Shown here one piece after another: positions 1 through 8,659 of a DNA stretch of 45,172 nucleotides. How positions within the stretch are numbered: position 1 is the first letter of the stretch; each line of letters starts with the position of its first letter. This DNA comes from Streptomyces sp. CC53. GTDB taxonomy: Bacteria; Actinomycetota; Actinomycetes; Streptomycetales; Streptomycetaceae. The notes under the pieces are model-generated. The model made no database searches and was not told the origin of the DNA. It saw nothing but the letters and a program-made list of their open reading frames with translations. A program made the translations under genes and the position numbers. Where the stretch lies: NCBI RefSeq assembly GCF_001865245.1, contig NZ_MKXB01000170.1:96018-141189 (forward strand), in the 5' to 3' direction.

Positions 1-1
1 G

Positions 2-133
2 GCCGACAACGTCCGCGAGACGTACACCGTGAACGCCTCCGCCGAGACCGCCAACGGCACCTGGCAGCTGCGGGTGCAGGACACGGCCCGCTACGACACC
101 GGGTACATCAACAGCTTCAAGCTGACCTTCTGA
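2..133 (+). CDS. C-terminal end of a protein with a proprotein convertase P-domain (partial)
   Basis: Only the last 43 codons lie in the window; the reading frame enters from the left edge and ends at TGA 131-133. The visible residues contain GTWQLRVQDTARYDTG followed by a final NSFKLTF. This is the closing beta-strand pattern of the P/Homo-B domain (Pfam P_proprotein). In Streptomyces that module usually sits at the C-terminus of secreted serine proteases, metalloproteases or aminopeptidases. The catalytic part is outside the window, so the protease class cannot be stated. A strong hairpin follows 17 nt after the stop. Confidence 0.75.
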   Translation, partial: ADNVRETYTVNASAETANGTWQLRVQDTARYDTGYINSFKLTF

Positions 134-150
134 CGGACGGCGTGCACGTC

Positions 151-185
151 GCGGGGGCCGCACCGGGCACCGGTGCGGCCCCCGC
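151..185. terminator. Strong hairpin terminator between convergent genes
   Basis: Perfect 16-bp inverted repeat GCGGGGGCCGCACCGG (151-166) and its complement (170-185) around a GCA loop. It sits 17 nt after the P-domain gene stop and 117 nt beyond the stop of the opposing LolA-like gene. There is no T-tract, which is usual for Streptomyces terminators. It may work in both directions. Confidence 0.75.
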
Positions 186-302
186 GGCCTTCGGGCCCCG
201 CGACTCCCGGGGCCCGGTGCGCGACGGCCCGGAGGGGGGCCGCCGCGCGCCCGGGAGGCGTCCACGGCGTCGTGCGCCGGATCACCGACGCGCGCCGGGT
301 GC

Positions 303-1553
303 CTACCGGGCGGCCTGGTTCGCGGCGTCCAGCAGTGCCTTCTCGGTCACGGCGCCGACGTACACCTTGCCGTCGTCCGTCAGCAGGGCGTTGACCAAGC
401 GGGTCTTGAAGACGGTGCCGGAACCGAACTTCCCGGTCACCTGGTCGCCCAGGGCGCCGAGGAGCTTGTCGGCCTCCGCCGGAAGCCCCTCCCCGCCCGC
501 GCCCGACGGCGCCGCGGGGCCGGCAAGTTCCAGGACCGTGGTCCAGCCCTCGCCGATCACGTTCGGACCGGGGAAGTCCTCGGCGGACTCCAGGCCGCCC
601 AAGTCCTTGCCGAGGCCCTTGCGGAACTCCTCCAGTTCCTTTCCTGCCGGGCCGCCGGGCTCGCCGTCCGCGCCGTCGGCGTGCAGGGATTCCTCGTCGA
701 GCTCCGTCACCTTCGCGCCCTTGGGCGGGGTGAAGGCGAAGGTGTCCGCGGCGGGCTTGGCGAAGTCGACCTGGGTGAACCCCGCGTCGACCGCGGCCTT
801 GCCGCCGGTGCTCGGCGTGAGCGTGAACTTCAGCGGGACACCGTTCCGCGCGTCCACCGCGACCTTGATCGCACCGATCGTGGAGCCGCTCTGCTTCGGC
901 TTGATGACGAGCTGGTAGGCGTCCCGTCCCGCGATCCGGGCCGTGCCGCCCACGGTGACCGACGTGGTGCCGTCGACGGCCTTCAGCGCCTCGGTCGCCA
1001 GCTCCTTCGGGGTGACCTGCGGTTCGTGCGTCTCGTCGGCGCCGCCGCTCCGGTAGGCGTCGTCCTTCGCGTGCAGGACCTCGTTGGCCTCGCTGTCGTA
1101 CGTCCAGACCTCGCCGTCGCGGTGGACGACCGTGTACTCGTCGTCGCCCTCCCGGATCGTGAGCCGCTGCCGGTCCGGTCCGTCCGCCGCGACGCGCAGG
1201 GTGTGGGTGCCCGACGCGAGCTCCAGCAGCTTGGCCTCCGCCTCCTTCGCCTCCCCGGCACCGGCCTCGCCCAGCAGGTCGCCGAGGCCGGCGAACGAGG
1301 GCAGGCCCAGGTCCGTGCTGACCTTCAGCGTCCCGGACATCTGCTCGACGTCGGACGCGGCGATCTTCTCGATGAGCTCCTGTGCCGTGATCTCCGGCAG
1401 GTCGGGGTCGCCGGCCGCGGCCAGCGCGGGGACGAGCCCGATGGTCGCCGCCGCGACCCCCGCCACCGCGACCGGGACCGCGTACCGCGCCATCCTCCTG
1501 CGGGCGGCCGGGACGGCCGGGGTCGCAGTGCGGGCGCTGTCGTTCGGTTCCAT
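303..1553 (-). CDS. LolA-like secreted or membrane-anchored protein
   Basis: Predicted 416 aa. I chose the ATG at 1553 because GGAGGT lies about 7 nt upstream and the residues right after it give an export signal: basic RRRMAR, then a hydrophobic stretch to about residue 47 ending ALAAAG. Upstream in-frame codons have no ribosome binding site. The mature part (ITAQELIEKI, then alternating short beta-strands such as GTLKVSTDLG, VWTYDSEANEVLHA, GRDAYQLVIKPK) has the pattern of the LolA/LolB-type half-barrel lipid-carrier fold seen in many Gram-positive secreted proteins. No lipobox Cys is visible, so it is either cleaved and released or stays anchored by its N-terminal helix. The ligand is unknown. 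It is transcribed alone, with a 557-nt gap to the next gene on the same strand. Confidence 0.7.
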   Translation of the reverse strand: MEPNDSARTATPAVPAARRRMARYAVPVAVAGVAAATIGLVPALAAAGDPDLPEITAQELIEKIAASDVEQMSGTLKVSTDLGLPSFAGLGDLLGEAGAGEAKEAEAKLLELASGTHTLRVAADGPDRQRLTIREGDDEYTVVHRDGEVWTYDSEANEVLHAKDDAYRSGGADETHEPQVTPKELATEALKAVDGTTSVTVGGTARIAGRDAYQLVIKPKQSGSTIGAIKVAVDARNGVPLKFTLTPSTGGKAAVDAGFTQVDFAKPAADTFAFTPPKGAKVTELDEESLHADGADGEPGGPAGKELEEFRKGLGKDLGGLESAEDFPGPNVIGEGWTTVLELAGPAAPSGAGGEGLPAEADKLLGALGDQVTGKFGSGTVFKTRLVNALLTDDGKVYVGAVTEKALLDAANQAAR

Positions 1554-2110
1554 GTGGGCTACCTCCGTGGTGTGGTGTGTCCATCTGACCAAAGCCACAC
1601 CCCCGAAAGCGTCAGTCCACGGGATCAACTCGGCATACCTCTCAGGGATGACGCCCTCTCAGGGTCTCCCCCATGCCGTCCCGGCGGACCCGCCCGCCGC
1701 ATCTCGGTGCCGGTACTCCCGCGGACCCGCGCCGCACCCCGGCGGCACCACCTCCGCGGACCGCCGCTCCCCGGCGGACCACCTCGGCAACCCGCCGCAC
1801 CGCTTCAGGTGCCTCACCGCGTCCACCTCACCAGCCGCACCTCAGCAGCCCCACTCCGCAGCACCACCGCACCAGGTACCAGGCAACGGAAGCGCGCCGG
1901 GCAGCCCACCGCCGGACCACGCGCCCCGGGGCACCCACACGAACCGCGCCCCCGAACCACCCCCACGAACCACGCACCGGGAACCGCCCCCCGCGGGCAG
2001 CGCACCCGGTCCCCGCCCCTGGGCCGCTCGCGCAAGCCTCGTGCCCGCACCCGCGTCGTCCACGCGCCGGCCCCGACCACTCCCGCGGCGCCCCCGGCAC
2101 GGCCCCGTGC
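1554..2110. other. Long non-coding spacer, C-rich on the plus strand
   Basis: 557 nt between the polyprenyl synthase stop and the LolA-like start, both on the minus strand. It must hold the LolA-like promoter at its left end. The rest (about 1680-2100) is strongly C-rich on the plus strand, with many CCCC/CACC/GCACC words. Frames through it give Pro/Arg/Ala-rich strings without recognisable domains. I see no convincing terminator, RNA gene or small gene. Confidence 0.5.
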
Positions 2111-3121
2111 TCAGCCCGCCCGGTGGACCACCAGGTCGCAGAGCTCCTCCAGCGCGGCCCGCGCGTAGCACTCCTGGAGCGGGGCCAGCATCGCCCGGGC
2201 CTCCTGGGCGTACCGCACCGTGTCCTTGCGGGCGCGCTCCAGCGCCGGGTGGGCGCGCAGCCGCCGCAGTGCCTCGGCGTGCCGCGCGTCGTCCGTCAGG
2301 TCGCCGTCCAGGAGCTCCACCAGCTCCAGGTCCTCGGGCCGCCGGTGGCGCTCCGCCTCGGCCCGCAGGTGCAGGACCGGGAGCGTGGCGATGCCCTCGC
2401 GCAGGTCGGTGCCGGGCGTCTTGCCCGACTCGTGGGAGTCGGAGGCGATGTCCAGCACGTCGTCCGCGAGCTGGAAGGCCACGCCGAGCCGCTCGCCGTA
2501 CTGCGTCAGGACCTCCACGACCCGCTCGTCCGCGCCCGCCATCATCGAGCCGAACCGTCCGGAGACGGCGATCAGCGAGCCGGTCTTGCCCGCGATGACG
2601 TCGAGGTAGTGCGCGACCGGGTCGTCGCCCTCACGCGGCCCCGCCGTCTCCAGGATCTGGCCGGTGACCAGCCGCTCGAACGCCTCCGCCTGGATGCGCA
2701 CCGCCTCGGGGCCGAGATCCGCCAGGATGTGTGAGGCGCGGGCGAAGAGGAAGTCACCCGTGAGGACGGCGACGGAGTTGCCCCAGCGTGCGTTCGCGCT
2801 GTCCACCCCGCGCCGCACGACCGCCTCGTCCATGACGTCGTCGTGGTACAGCGTCGCCAGGTGCGTCAGCTCGACCACGACGGCGGAGGGGACGACACCG
2901 GGCGCGTGCGGGTCGCCGAACTGCGCGGCGAGCATCACCAGCAGGGGCCGGAACCGCTTGCCTCCCGCCAGCACCAGGTGCTGGGCCGCCTCCGTGATGA
3001 ACGGCACGTCGCTCTTGGTGGCATCGAGGAGCCCGGCCTCGACCGCCGCCAATCCGGTCTGGACATCGGCTTCGAGAGCCTGGTCCCGCACGCTCAGCCC
3101 GAACGGCCCGACTGCGGTCAC
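2111..3121 (-). CDS. Long-chain polyprenyl diphosphate synthase (menaquinone side chain)
   Basis: Predicted 336 aa. It condenses isopentenyl diphosphate units onto an allylic primer to make the side chain of menaquinone. Signature residues: GGKRFRP (53-59), first aspartate-rich motif DDVMD (94-98), GKT (178-180), FQLADDVLD with the second motif at 220-224. The residue five before the first motif is a small Ala (89), the arrangement of long-chain (about C40-C50) synthases. I chose GTG 3121 because AGGAG lies 8 nt upstream. An in-frame GTG at 3199 has no ribosome binding site and lies at the predicted transcription start. In Streptomyces this gene lies close to nuo, as here, fitting menaquinone supply to the respiratory chain. 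Confidence 0.9.
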   Translation of the reverse strand: MTAVGPFGLSVRDQALEADVQTGLAAVEAGLLDATKSDVPFITEAAQHLVLAGGKRFRPLLVMLAAQFGDPHAPGVVPSAVVVELTHLATLYHDDVMDEAVVRRGVDSANARWGNSVAVLTGDFLFARASHILADLGPEAVRIQAEAFERLVTGQILETAGPREGDDPVAHYLDVIAGKTGSLIAVSGRFGSMMAGADERVVEVLTQYGERLGVAFQLADDVLDIASDSHESGKTPGTDLREGIATLPVLHLRAEAERHRRPEDLELVELLDGDLTDDARHAEALRRLRAHPALERARKDTVRYAQEARAMLAPLQECYARAALEELCDLVVHRAG

Positions 3122-3202
3122 GAGGAGGTCTCCTGTCTGCTGACGATCACGACGCTCACCGTTCACACGGATTGTCGATGTGTCGCTGGATTCACTCACG
3201 TC

Positions 3203-3208
3203 AGCGTA
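3203..3208 (-). promoter_or_regulatory. Candidate -10 element of the polyprenyl synthase gene
   Basis: On the minus strand this reads TACGCT, matching the Streptomyces vegetative TANNNT pattern. Transcription would start near 3196 and give a leader of about 75 nt to the GTG at 3121, which supports that start. No clear -35 element is visible. Confidence 0.35.
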
Positions 3209-3372
3209 TCCGGTCCCGTTTGGATCGCCGTGGGCACCTTCCCGCCACCCCCGGTATGTTCGTGATCAGCGTTTCCGGATGAAATAACCGCTTTTAAGCG
3301 TACCGTCGCGCGTGCCCCGGCCGGCCCCCGGACCGTCCCCCGCGCGCCCGTACGGAACAGGAGGCTCCGCTC

Positions 3373-5448
3373 ATGCGCCCCCGCGTCCGCTCCTCCTTCC
3401 CGTACCCGGCGGACCGCACGGACGTCCGGGTCCCGCTGCCCGACGGCACCCTGCTGTACGCACGGATCTGGCGGCCGCTGACGGACGAGCCGGTCCCCGC
3501 GCTGCTGGAGTACGACCCGGGGCGGCTCACCGACGGCACCGCGCCCCGCGACGCCCAGCGCCACCCCTGGTACGCGGGTCACGGCTACGCGTCGGTCCGG
3601 GTCGACCCGCGCGGCCGCGGCAACAGCCAGGGGCTGCCGCACAGGCGTACGGACGCGGGGGATGCGGCCGCGGTCGTGGCGTGGCTCGGCGCTCAGCCGT
3701 GGTGCACCGGCCGGATCGGCATGACCGGCCTGGGCCCGGGGGGCGACACGGCCCTGCGGGCGGCCGCCCTGTCCGCCGAGGCCGCACCGGCGCTCGCGGC
3801 CGTGGTCGCCGTCGGCGCGCACGACGGGCACGACGCGTACGGCGGGGCCGACGGTCCCGGCGGCGGTGGCGGGCGTGTCGCCCACGACCGGGGCAGCGGC
3901 GGCTTCGCCCCGCCCCTCACCGCCGGGGCCGCCGCGCTCGCCGCTGCCGCCGCGCCCCCGGACCCGCGTTACGCCGGGGACGCGTGGCCCGACCTGTGGG
4001 CCCGGCGGCTGGCCGCGCTGGACGCGGGAGACCCGGCGGGACCCGAGGACGCCGGGACGCCCCTCGCGTACGACGCCGTGCGCGTCCCGGTCCTGGCGGT
4101 GGCCGGCTGGCACGACCCGCGCCGGGACACCGTGCTGCGCCTGCTGGAGCGCCTGCCGCGCCACCTCGTCCGGGGCGTCCTCGGCCCGTGGCCGTGCCGC
4201 TACCCCGACCGGGGCGAGCCGCCGGGCCCGGCGATCGGCTTCCTCCAGGAGACGCTGCGCTGGTGGGACCACCATCTGAAGGGCCTGCGCACCGGCGTCA
4301 TGGACGAGCCGCTGCTGCGCTCCTGGACCCGCGGCTGGCGCGGCGACGACACCTGGCCGCCCCCGCACGTCACCCCCGTCACGTACGCCCTCCAAGGCGG
4401 GCCCGCGCCGGTGCGCTCGCCGCTGCACACCGGTCTGGACGCCGGGCGTTTCGCGCCCTCCGGCGGGGACGCCGACCTGCCGCCGGACCAGCGTGCGGAG
4501 GACGCCCTGTCGGCCTGCTTCGACGTCGCCGTACCGTCCGGGGGGCCGCCCGTGGAAGTGCTGGGCCACCCCGTGGTCCGCCTCGCGGTCCGGGCGGACG
4601 GGCCCGCCGCCCGGATCACGGTCCGCCTGTGCGACGTCGCCCCGGACGGGACCTCCGTGCTCGTCGCCCGGGGCACCGCCACGGGCGCCTCCGGCACGCA
4701 CGCCGTCCGGTGCGGGGCCAGCGGCCACGCGTTCCCGCCGGGCCACCGGATCCGTGTCGCCGTCTCGTCCGCGTACTGGCCGTGGGTGTGGCCGCTGCCC
4801 GCCCCCGGAGCCCCGGCGCCCGGCGACACCCGCGCCCGGGGCCCCGCCGCCGGCGCCCACGGCACGCGCGCCGCCGCCCCATCCGGCGACCCCGGAGGCA
4901 CCCCGCCCGGCGGCTTCACCCTCGACCCGGCGGGCTGCTCGCTGCTCCTGCCCGTCCGCGCACCGGCGCCGCACGACGCCACCGTCGGGTTCCCCGGGCC
5001 GGAGCAGGCCCCGCCGCTGGGCGTCGGCGTCCCCGCCATGCTCGGCGCGCCCGACGGGGACCGGCCGCCGCTCCTCGTCGTACGGGACGTCGCCCGGGGC
5101 GTGTGGCGCCTGGAGGCCGACGCGTGCAGCGGCGAGCACGGCAGCGTCCGCGCCTACCCGGACGGTCTGGAGCTCACCGAGCGGGCCGTGGAGACGTACG
5201 AGATCGACGAGGGCGCCGGGCCGCTCTCCGCGCGGATGCGCGCCGAGTGGCACATGCGCTGGCACCGCCCGGACCTCGACCCGCCGTGGCACGCCGCCGT
5301 GGAGGTGCGCGCCGAGGCGGGGTACGACACCGACGGGCTGCTCGTGCGCACCGAGCTGGTCTGCACCGGCACCGTCGGTGAGGGCGCGGACGGAGGTGAC
5401 GAGGTCCTCCTCCACCGCACCTGGGAGAAGCACCTGCCCCGGCCGTAA
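3373..5448 (+). CDS. CocE/NonD (X-Pro dipeptidyl-peptidase) family protein with altered catalytic residues
   Basis: 691 aa; ATG at 3373 with AGGAGG 7-8 nt upstream. The order fits the family: an N-terminal alpha/beta-hydrolase core with DPRGRGNSQG (78-87), a cap, the GWHD motif with Asp 248, GPW at 271-273 and GPAIGFLQE, then a C-terminal PepX_C jelly-roll (about 330-690). An Ala/Pro/Gly-rich insertion sits at about 470-515. Two of the three catalytic residues are missing. The nucleophile elbow, normally G-x-S-x-G-G, reads GLGPGG (119-124), with Gly at 121. The GPW-x-H motif reads GPWPC, with Cys at 275. The surroundings of both sites are well preserved, so this looks like substitution, not misreading. 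Fumarylacetoacetase follows 38 nt downstream, probably co-transcribed. Family assignment is firm; esterase or peptidase activity is doubtful. Confidence 0.85.
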   Translation: MRPRVRSSFPYPADRTDVRVPLPDGTLLYARIWRPLTDEPVPALLEYDPGRLTDGTAPRDAQRHPWYAGHGYASVRVDPRGRGNSQGLPHRRTDAGDAAAVVAWLGAQPWCTGRIGMTGLGPGGDTALRAAALSAEAAPALAAVVAVGAHDGHDAYGGADGPGGGGGRVAHDRGSGGFAPPLTAGAAALAAAAAPPDPRYAGDAWPDLWARRLAALDAGDPAGPEDAGTPLAYDAVRVPVLAVAGWHDPRRDTVLRLLERLPRHLVRGVLGPWPCRYPDRGEPPGPAIGFLQETLRWWDHHLKGLRTGVMDEPLLRSWTRGWRGDDTWPPPHVTPVTYALQGGPAPVRSPLHTGLDAGRFAPSGGDADLPPDQRAEDALSACFDVAVPSGGPPVEVLGHPVVRLAVRADGPAARITVRLCDVAPDGTSVLVARGTATGASGTHAVRCGASGHAFPPGHRIRVAVSSAYWPWVWPLPAPGAPAPGDTRARGPAAGAHGTRAAAPSGDPGGTPPGGFTLDPAGCSLLLPVRAPAPHDATVGFPGPEQAPPLGVGVPAMLGAPDGDRPPLLVVRDVARGVWRLEADACSGEHGSVRAYPDGLELTERAVETYEIDEGAGPLSARMRAEWHMRWHRPDLDPPWHAAVEVRAEAGYDTDGLLVRTELVCTGTVGEGADGGDEVLLHRTWEKHLPRP

Positions 5449-5486
5449 CGTGTCCCCCACACACGTGGAAAGCGAGGCAAGCACCG

Positions 5487-6749
5487 ATGCCCGAGCAGTC
5501 CGAGCGGTCCGAACAGAGGCCGCGTAGCCCGCTCGACCTCGCCGAGGGCGACCCCTTCGGCCCGCACAACCTCCCGTACGGCGTGTTCTCGACGGCGGAC
5601 GAACCCGCGCGCCGCCGCGTCGGCGTCCGGATCGGCGGCCATGTGCTGGACGCGGGCGCCGCCGCGCACGCGCTCGGCTCCCCCTACGCGGACCTGCTGG
5701 CGCAGCCCAGCCTCAACCCGCTGATGGCGGCCGGCCGCACCGCGTGGCGCGACGTGCGCCGGGCCCTCACCGCATGGGTGACCTCCCCCGCGCACCGCGC
5801 CGCCGTGGAACCGCTGCTGCACCCGCTGGACGGCCCCGGCGCGGTCGCCCTCCACCTGCCGTACGAGGTGGCGGACTACGTCGACTTCTACGCGAGCGAG
5901 CACCACGCGTCGAACGTGGGCCGGATGTTCCGCCCCGACGGCGAGCCGCTGACGCCGAACTGGAAGCACCTGCCGATCGGCTACCACGGCCGCTCCGGCA
6001 CCGTGGTGGTGTCCGGCACGGACGTCGTGCGGCCCTCGGGCCAGCGCAAGGCTCCGCAGGACGCGGCGCCGGTCTTCGGCCCGTCGACGAAGCTGGACAT
6101 CGAGGCGGAGGTCGGCTTCGTCGTCGGCACCCCGTCCGAGCTGGGTCGCCCGGTGCCGCTGGGCGGCTTCCGCGACCACGTCTTCGGGCTGACGCTCCTC
6201 AACGACTGGTCGGCGCGGGACGTCCAGGCGTGGGAGTACGTGCCACTGGGTCCCTTCCTGGGCAAGTCGTTCGCCACGTCGGTGGCGGCCTGGGTGACGC
6301 CGCTGGAGGCGCTGGACGCGGCGCGGGTGGCGCCGCCCGCCCGGGACTTCCCGCTGCTGCCGTACCTCGACGACTCGGACGAGGACGAGCCGGGCGGCTT
6401 CGAGCTGCACATCACGGTGCGGATCAACGGCGAGGTCGTGGCCGAGCCGCCGTTCTCCACCATGTACTGGACGGCGGCCCAGCAGCTCGCGCACATGACG
6501 GTGAACGGCGCGTCGCTGCGCACCGGCGACCTGTACGGCTCGGGCACGGTCAGCGGGCCCGAGGTGCACCAGCGGGGCTCGCTGCTGGAGCTGACGTGGA
6601 ACGGCCGGGACGCCCTGGAACTGACCGGCGGCAAGCGGACGTTCCTGGAGGACGGCGACGAGGTCACGCTCACGGCGTGGGCGCCTGGCCCCGACGGCGT
6701 GCGGGTCGGCCTCGGCGAGGTCACCGGCCGGATCGCCCCCGCGGTCTGA
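5487..6749 (+). CDS. fahA: Fumarylacetoacetase
   Basis: 420 aa. It hydrolyses 4-fumarylacetoacetate to fumarate and acetoacetate, the last step of tyrosine/homogentisate breakdown in the cytoplasm (EC 3.7.1.2). An N-terminal SH3-like domain (about 20-125) is followed by the catalytic beta-roll. Active-site and metal residues known from mouse FAH are present with the same spacing: DFYASEHHASNVG (Asp 133, His 140 as catalytic base), LDIEAE (Glu 206 and 208), LLNDWSARD (Asp 240), and GPFLGKSF. The start ATG has GAGGC about 10 nt upstream. It lies 38 nt after the CocE-like gene and is followed by a strong hairpin. No homogentisate dioxygenase gene lies in the window, but another aromatic-ring dioxygenase is encoded convergently next door. 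Confidence 0.95.
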   Translation: MPEQSERSEQRPRSPLDLAEGDPFGPHNLPYGVFSTADEPARRRVGVRIGGHVLDAGAAAHALGSPYADLLAQPSLNPLMAAGRTAWRDVRRALTAWVTSPAHRAAVEPLLHPLDGPGAVALHLPYEVADYVDFYASEHHASNVGRMFRPDGEPLTPNWKHLPIGYHGRSGTVVVSGTDVVRPSGQRKAPQDAAPVFGPSTKLDIEAEVGFVVGTPSELGRPVPLGGFRDHVFGLTLLNDWSARDVQAWEYVPLGPFLGKSFATSVAAWVTPLEALDAARVAPPARDFPLLPYLDDSDEDEPGGFELHITVRINGEVVAEPPFSTMYWTAAQQLAHMTVNGASLRTGDLYGSGTVSGPEVHQRGSLLELTWNGRDALELTGGKRTFLEDGDEVTLTAWAPGPDGVRVGLGEVTGRIAPAV

Positions 6750-6765
6750 TCCGCGGCCGGGCGGG

Positions 6766-6801
6766 GGGCCCGGCACCCCCGGCTCACGGGGTGCCGGGCC
6801 C
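6766..6801. terminator. Bidirectional hairpin terminator between fahA and the dioxygenase gene
   Basis: Perfect 14-bp stem GGGCCCGGCACCCC (6766-6779) with its complement at 6788-6801 and an 8-nt loop. It lies 16 nt after the fahA stop and 36 nt beyond the stop of the opposing gene. The symmetric stem can serve both genes. Confidence 0.8.
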
Positions 6802-6837
6802 GCGCGGCTCCCACAGCCGGGCCGCGCCCCTGGGTGG

Positions 6838-7641
6838 TCAGTCAGTCCGCCACAGGGCGGGCGCGTTCGGCGGCTCCCACCCGGGCTGCGCGGTGTGGCC
6901 CTGCAGGCAGGTGTAGCCGCGCCCGCCGTACGTGACGCGGTCGCCCGCGCGGTACGCCGTCCCCGCGGCCCATGTGCCGCCGGTGGGGGTGGGCGTGGGC
7001 GAGGGCCCCGGGTCCTGCGGTACGGCCAGGACGAAGTCGAACGTGGCGGTCCTGGCGCCGCCCGCGCTCTGCACGGTCATCAGCAGCCGCGGGTCGAACA
7101 GCGCGTCGGTGTGGTTGCGCGGCTCGCCCGGGAAGTACAGCTGGGTGGTGAGGACGGGCCGGCCGGGGGCCTGCACCTTGACGTGGAGGTGGCGGGTGCG
7201 CCCGGGGTAGAGGCCCGGGACGATGGTGGTCAGCCGGAACGCGCCCCGCTCGTCGGTGAACTGGTGGCCCCGGTAGCGGAAGCCGGTGTTGTCGTACGCG
7301 CCGTTCGCGTCGGCCTGCCAGAAGTCCAGGAGGACGCCGCCCACGGGCCGGCAGGCCAGCCCGAAGACGTATCCCTGTACGTCGAGCCGGACGCCCTGGC
7401 CTCCGGGCTCCAGGAGCGAGGTGCGGCGCGGGGAGTCCGGCTTGAAGTAGGGGCCCTCCATCTGCGGGGGCGTGGGGTCGTCGCCGTCGTCGCACTGCGG
7501 GGTGAGCGCCGGGGGCGTCTCGGCGGTGGCGGTGCGGGCGAGGGCGGGGACGCCCATGAGCGCGGCGGGGGTCGCGACGCCGGCGGCGAGCGCGGCGCGT
7601 AACACGGCCTTGCGGCTGGGGTTCCGGGGGTGGTGGTCCAT
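6838..7641 (-). CDS. Secreted intradiol ring-cleavage dioxygenase with C-terminal CBM5/12 chitin-binding module
   Basis: 267 aa from the ATG at 7641, which has AGGAG 8 nt upstream. The N-terminus (SRKAVLRAALAAG...ALA, to about residue 36) is an export signal with an Arg-Lys pair, Tat-like or Sec. The middle (about 55-205) is an intradiol dioxygenase: the four ferric-iron ligands are visible as Tyr 116 (AYDNTGFRYRG), Tyr 145 (GLYPGRTR) and the His 151/His 153 pair in RHLHVKV. A Pro/Thr linker (PSPTPTPTGG) leads to a CBM5/12-type module (223-267) with TWAAGTAYRAGD, TCLQGHT and a terminal LWRTD. A protein of this architecture (SACTE_2871, from memory) has been characterised as a catechol dioxygenase that binds polysaccharide. 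An AraC gene lies 56 nt upstream on the same strand, probably co-transcribed. The substrate here is not proven. Confidence 0.9.
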   Translation of the reverse strand: MDHHPRNPSRKAVLRAALAAGVATPAALMGVPALARTATAETPPALTPQCDDGDDPTPPQMEGPYFKPDSPRRTSLLEPGGQGVRLDVQGYVFGLACRPVGGVLLDFWQADANGAYDNTGFRYRGHQFTDERGAFRLTTIVPGLYPGRTRHLHVKVQAPGRPVLTTQLYFPGEPRNHTDALFDPRLLMTVQSAGGARTATFDFVLAVPQDPGPSPTPTPTGGTWAAGTAYRAGDRVTYGGRGYTCLQGHTAQPGWEPPNAPALWRTD

Positions 7642-7697
7642 GCCGGTGGCTCCTCGTGGCGAAGAGGTCTGCGGGACGGGGCGGAGCACCACCGAAC

Positions 7698-8645
7698 CTA
7701 TGGGGGGCCTCCGGGCGGGGCGAGGGACGGGATGCGGTGGTCGTGGTGTTTATCCCGGCCGCCCTGTGCGCCCCGCCGGAAGTCCCCGGGGCTCAGCCCG
7801 GTCTCGCGCCGGAAGAAGCGGCAGAAGTACGAGGGGTCGTCGAAGCCGACCCGTCCGGCGACCTGCCGGACCGTCAGGTCGGTCTTCGCCAGCAGGCGTT
7901 TCGCCTCCCGGGTGCGGGCGTCGCGGACGAGCTGCCCGGGGGTGCGGCCGGTCGCGGCCTTGACGGCTTCGGCGAGGTACCCCGGGGTGACGCCGATCCT
8001 GTCGGCGCAGGCGCGCACCGACCACGACTCGGCCTGCCCACGGGCGACGAGCCGCCCGAACTCCTCGACGACGCGGCCGGGCCGGGCGGGCGCGGCGGGG
8101 CCCTCCGCGGAACCGGGGCCGGCCAAGGGCGCGGAAAGTCTGGCCGCCCGGACGACGAGGACGTGGAGGAGGGCGCGCAGGACGGACGCGAAGCCCTCGG
8201 CGCCACCGCGGTACTCGTCGTGGAGGTCGTGGACGAGCCGGGCGACGGCGGGGCGCGCGGCCCCGTCGAGGCGGAGCCACGGCCGCTCGCTCAGCCTGCG
8301 CAGCAGCTCGCGGTCGCCGGGGTGGTCGAGCAGGAAGTCCTCGGTGAAGAGGATGACGGACCCGTCCAGGCCGGCTGCGCCCTCCCAGTGGTGGACCTGC
8401 CCCGGGGCGACGACCCCGAGGTGCGGCGGGCGCAGCTCCTGGCGGGCGAGGTCGACGACGTGGACGCCGCGGCCCGAGGTGACGTGGACGATCTCGTAGA
8501 AGGTGTGCCGGTGCGGGAAGGCGGCGCGGGACAGGGGGCCGATGGTGTCGAAGGTGCCGACGGCGAAGGGGAGGTCCTGCGGCCGGGGCACTTCCAGTCG
8601 GTGCGTCGGCAGCACCGCGTCCCCGGCGATCCGACCGCGTCGCAT
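7698..8645 (-). CDS. AraC-family transcriptional regulator
   Basis: 315 aa from the ATG at 8645, chosen because AGGGGG lies 8 nt upstream; a GTG at 8654 is in frame but crowds that site. The N-terminal part is an AraC-type cupin sensing domain (HRHTFYEIVHVTSGRGVHVVD ... VVAPGQVHHWEG). The C-terminal ~100 residues hold the two helix-turn-helix motifs: SVRACADRIGVTPGYLAEAVK and LTVRQVAGRVGFDDPSYFCRFFR, then RRETGLSPGDFR. The gene precedes the chitin-binding dioxygenase gene by 56 nt in the same direction, so it probably controls that gene and itself. The inducer is unknown; a plant- or lignin-type aromatic is a reasonable guess. A DasR-like operator lies just upstream of its ribosome binding site. 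Confidence 0.88.
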   Translation of the reverse strand: MRRGRIAGDAVLPTHRLEVPRPQDLPFAVGTFDTIGPLSRAAFPHRHTFYEIVHVTSGRGVHVVDLARQELRPPHLGVVAPGQVHHWEGAAGLDGSVILFTEDFLLDHPGDRELLRRLSERPWLRLDGAARPAVARLVHDLHDEYRGGAEGFASVLRALLHVLVVRAARLSAPLAGPGSAEGPAAPARPGRVVEEFGRLVARGQAESWSVRACADRIGVTPGYLAEAVKAATGRTPGQLVRDARTREAKRLLAKTDLTVRQVAGRVGFDDPSYFCRFFRRETGLSPGDFRRGAQGGRDKHHDHRIPSLAPPGGPP

Positions 8646-8659
8646 CCCCGCCACCCCCT

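Noticed and set aside
3122..3199. Upstream GTG start (3199) for the polyprenyl synthase
   Set aside because: No ribosome binding site, non-family residues, and it coincides with the predicted transcription start; GTG 3121 has AGGAG at good spacing.
3289..3300. AT-rich palindrome CGCTT-TT-AAGCG in the polyprenyl synthase/CocE promoter region
   Set aside because: Short and without a recognisable regulator consensus; probably part of promoter DNA but not strong enough to report as an operator.
3196..5484. Long minus-strand open frame opposite the CocE-like gene
   Set aside because: It is the GC-frame shadow of the plus-strand gene; the product is Arg/Gly/Ala-rich with no domain, while the plus strand has clear motifs and a ribosome binding site.
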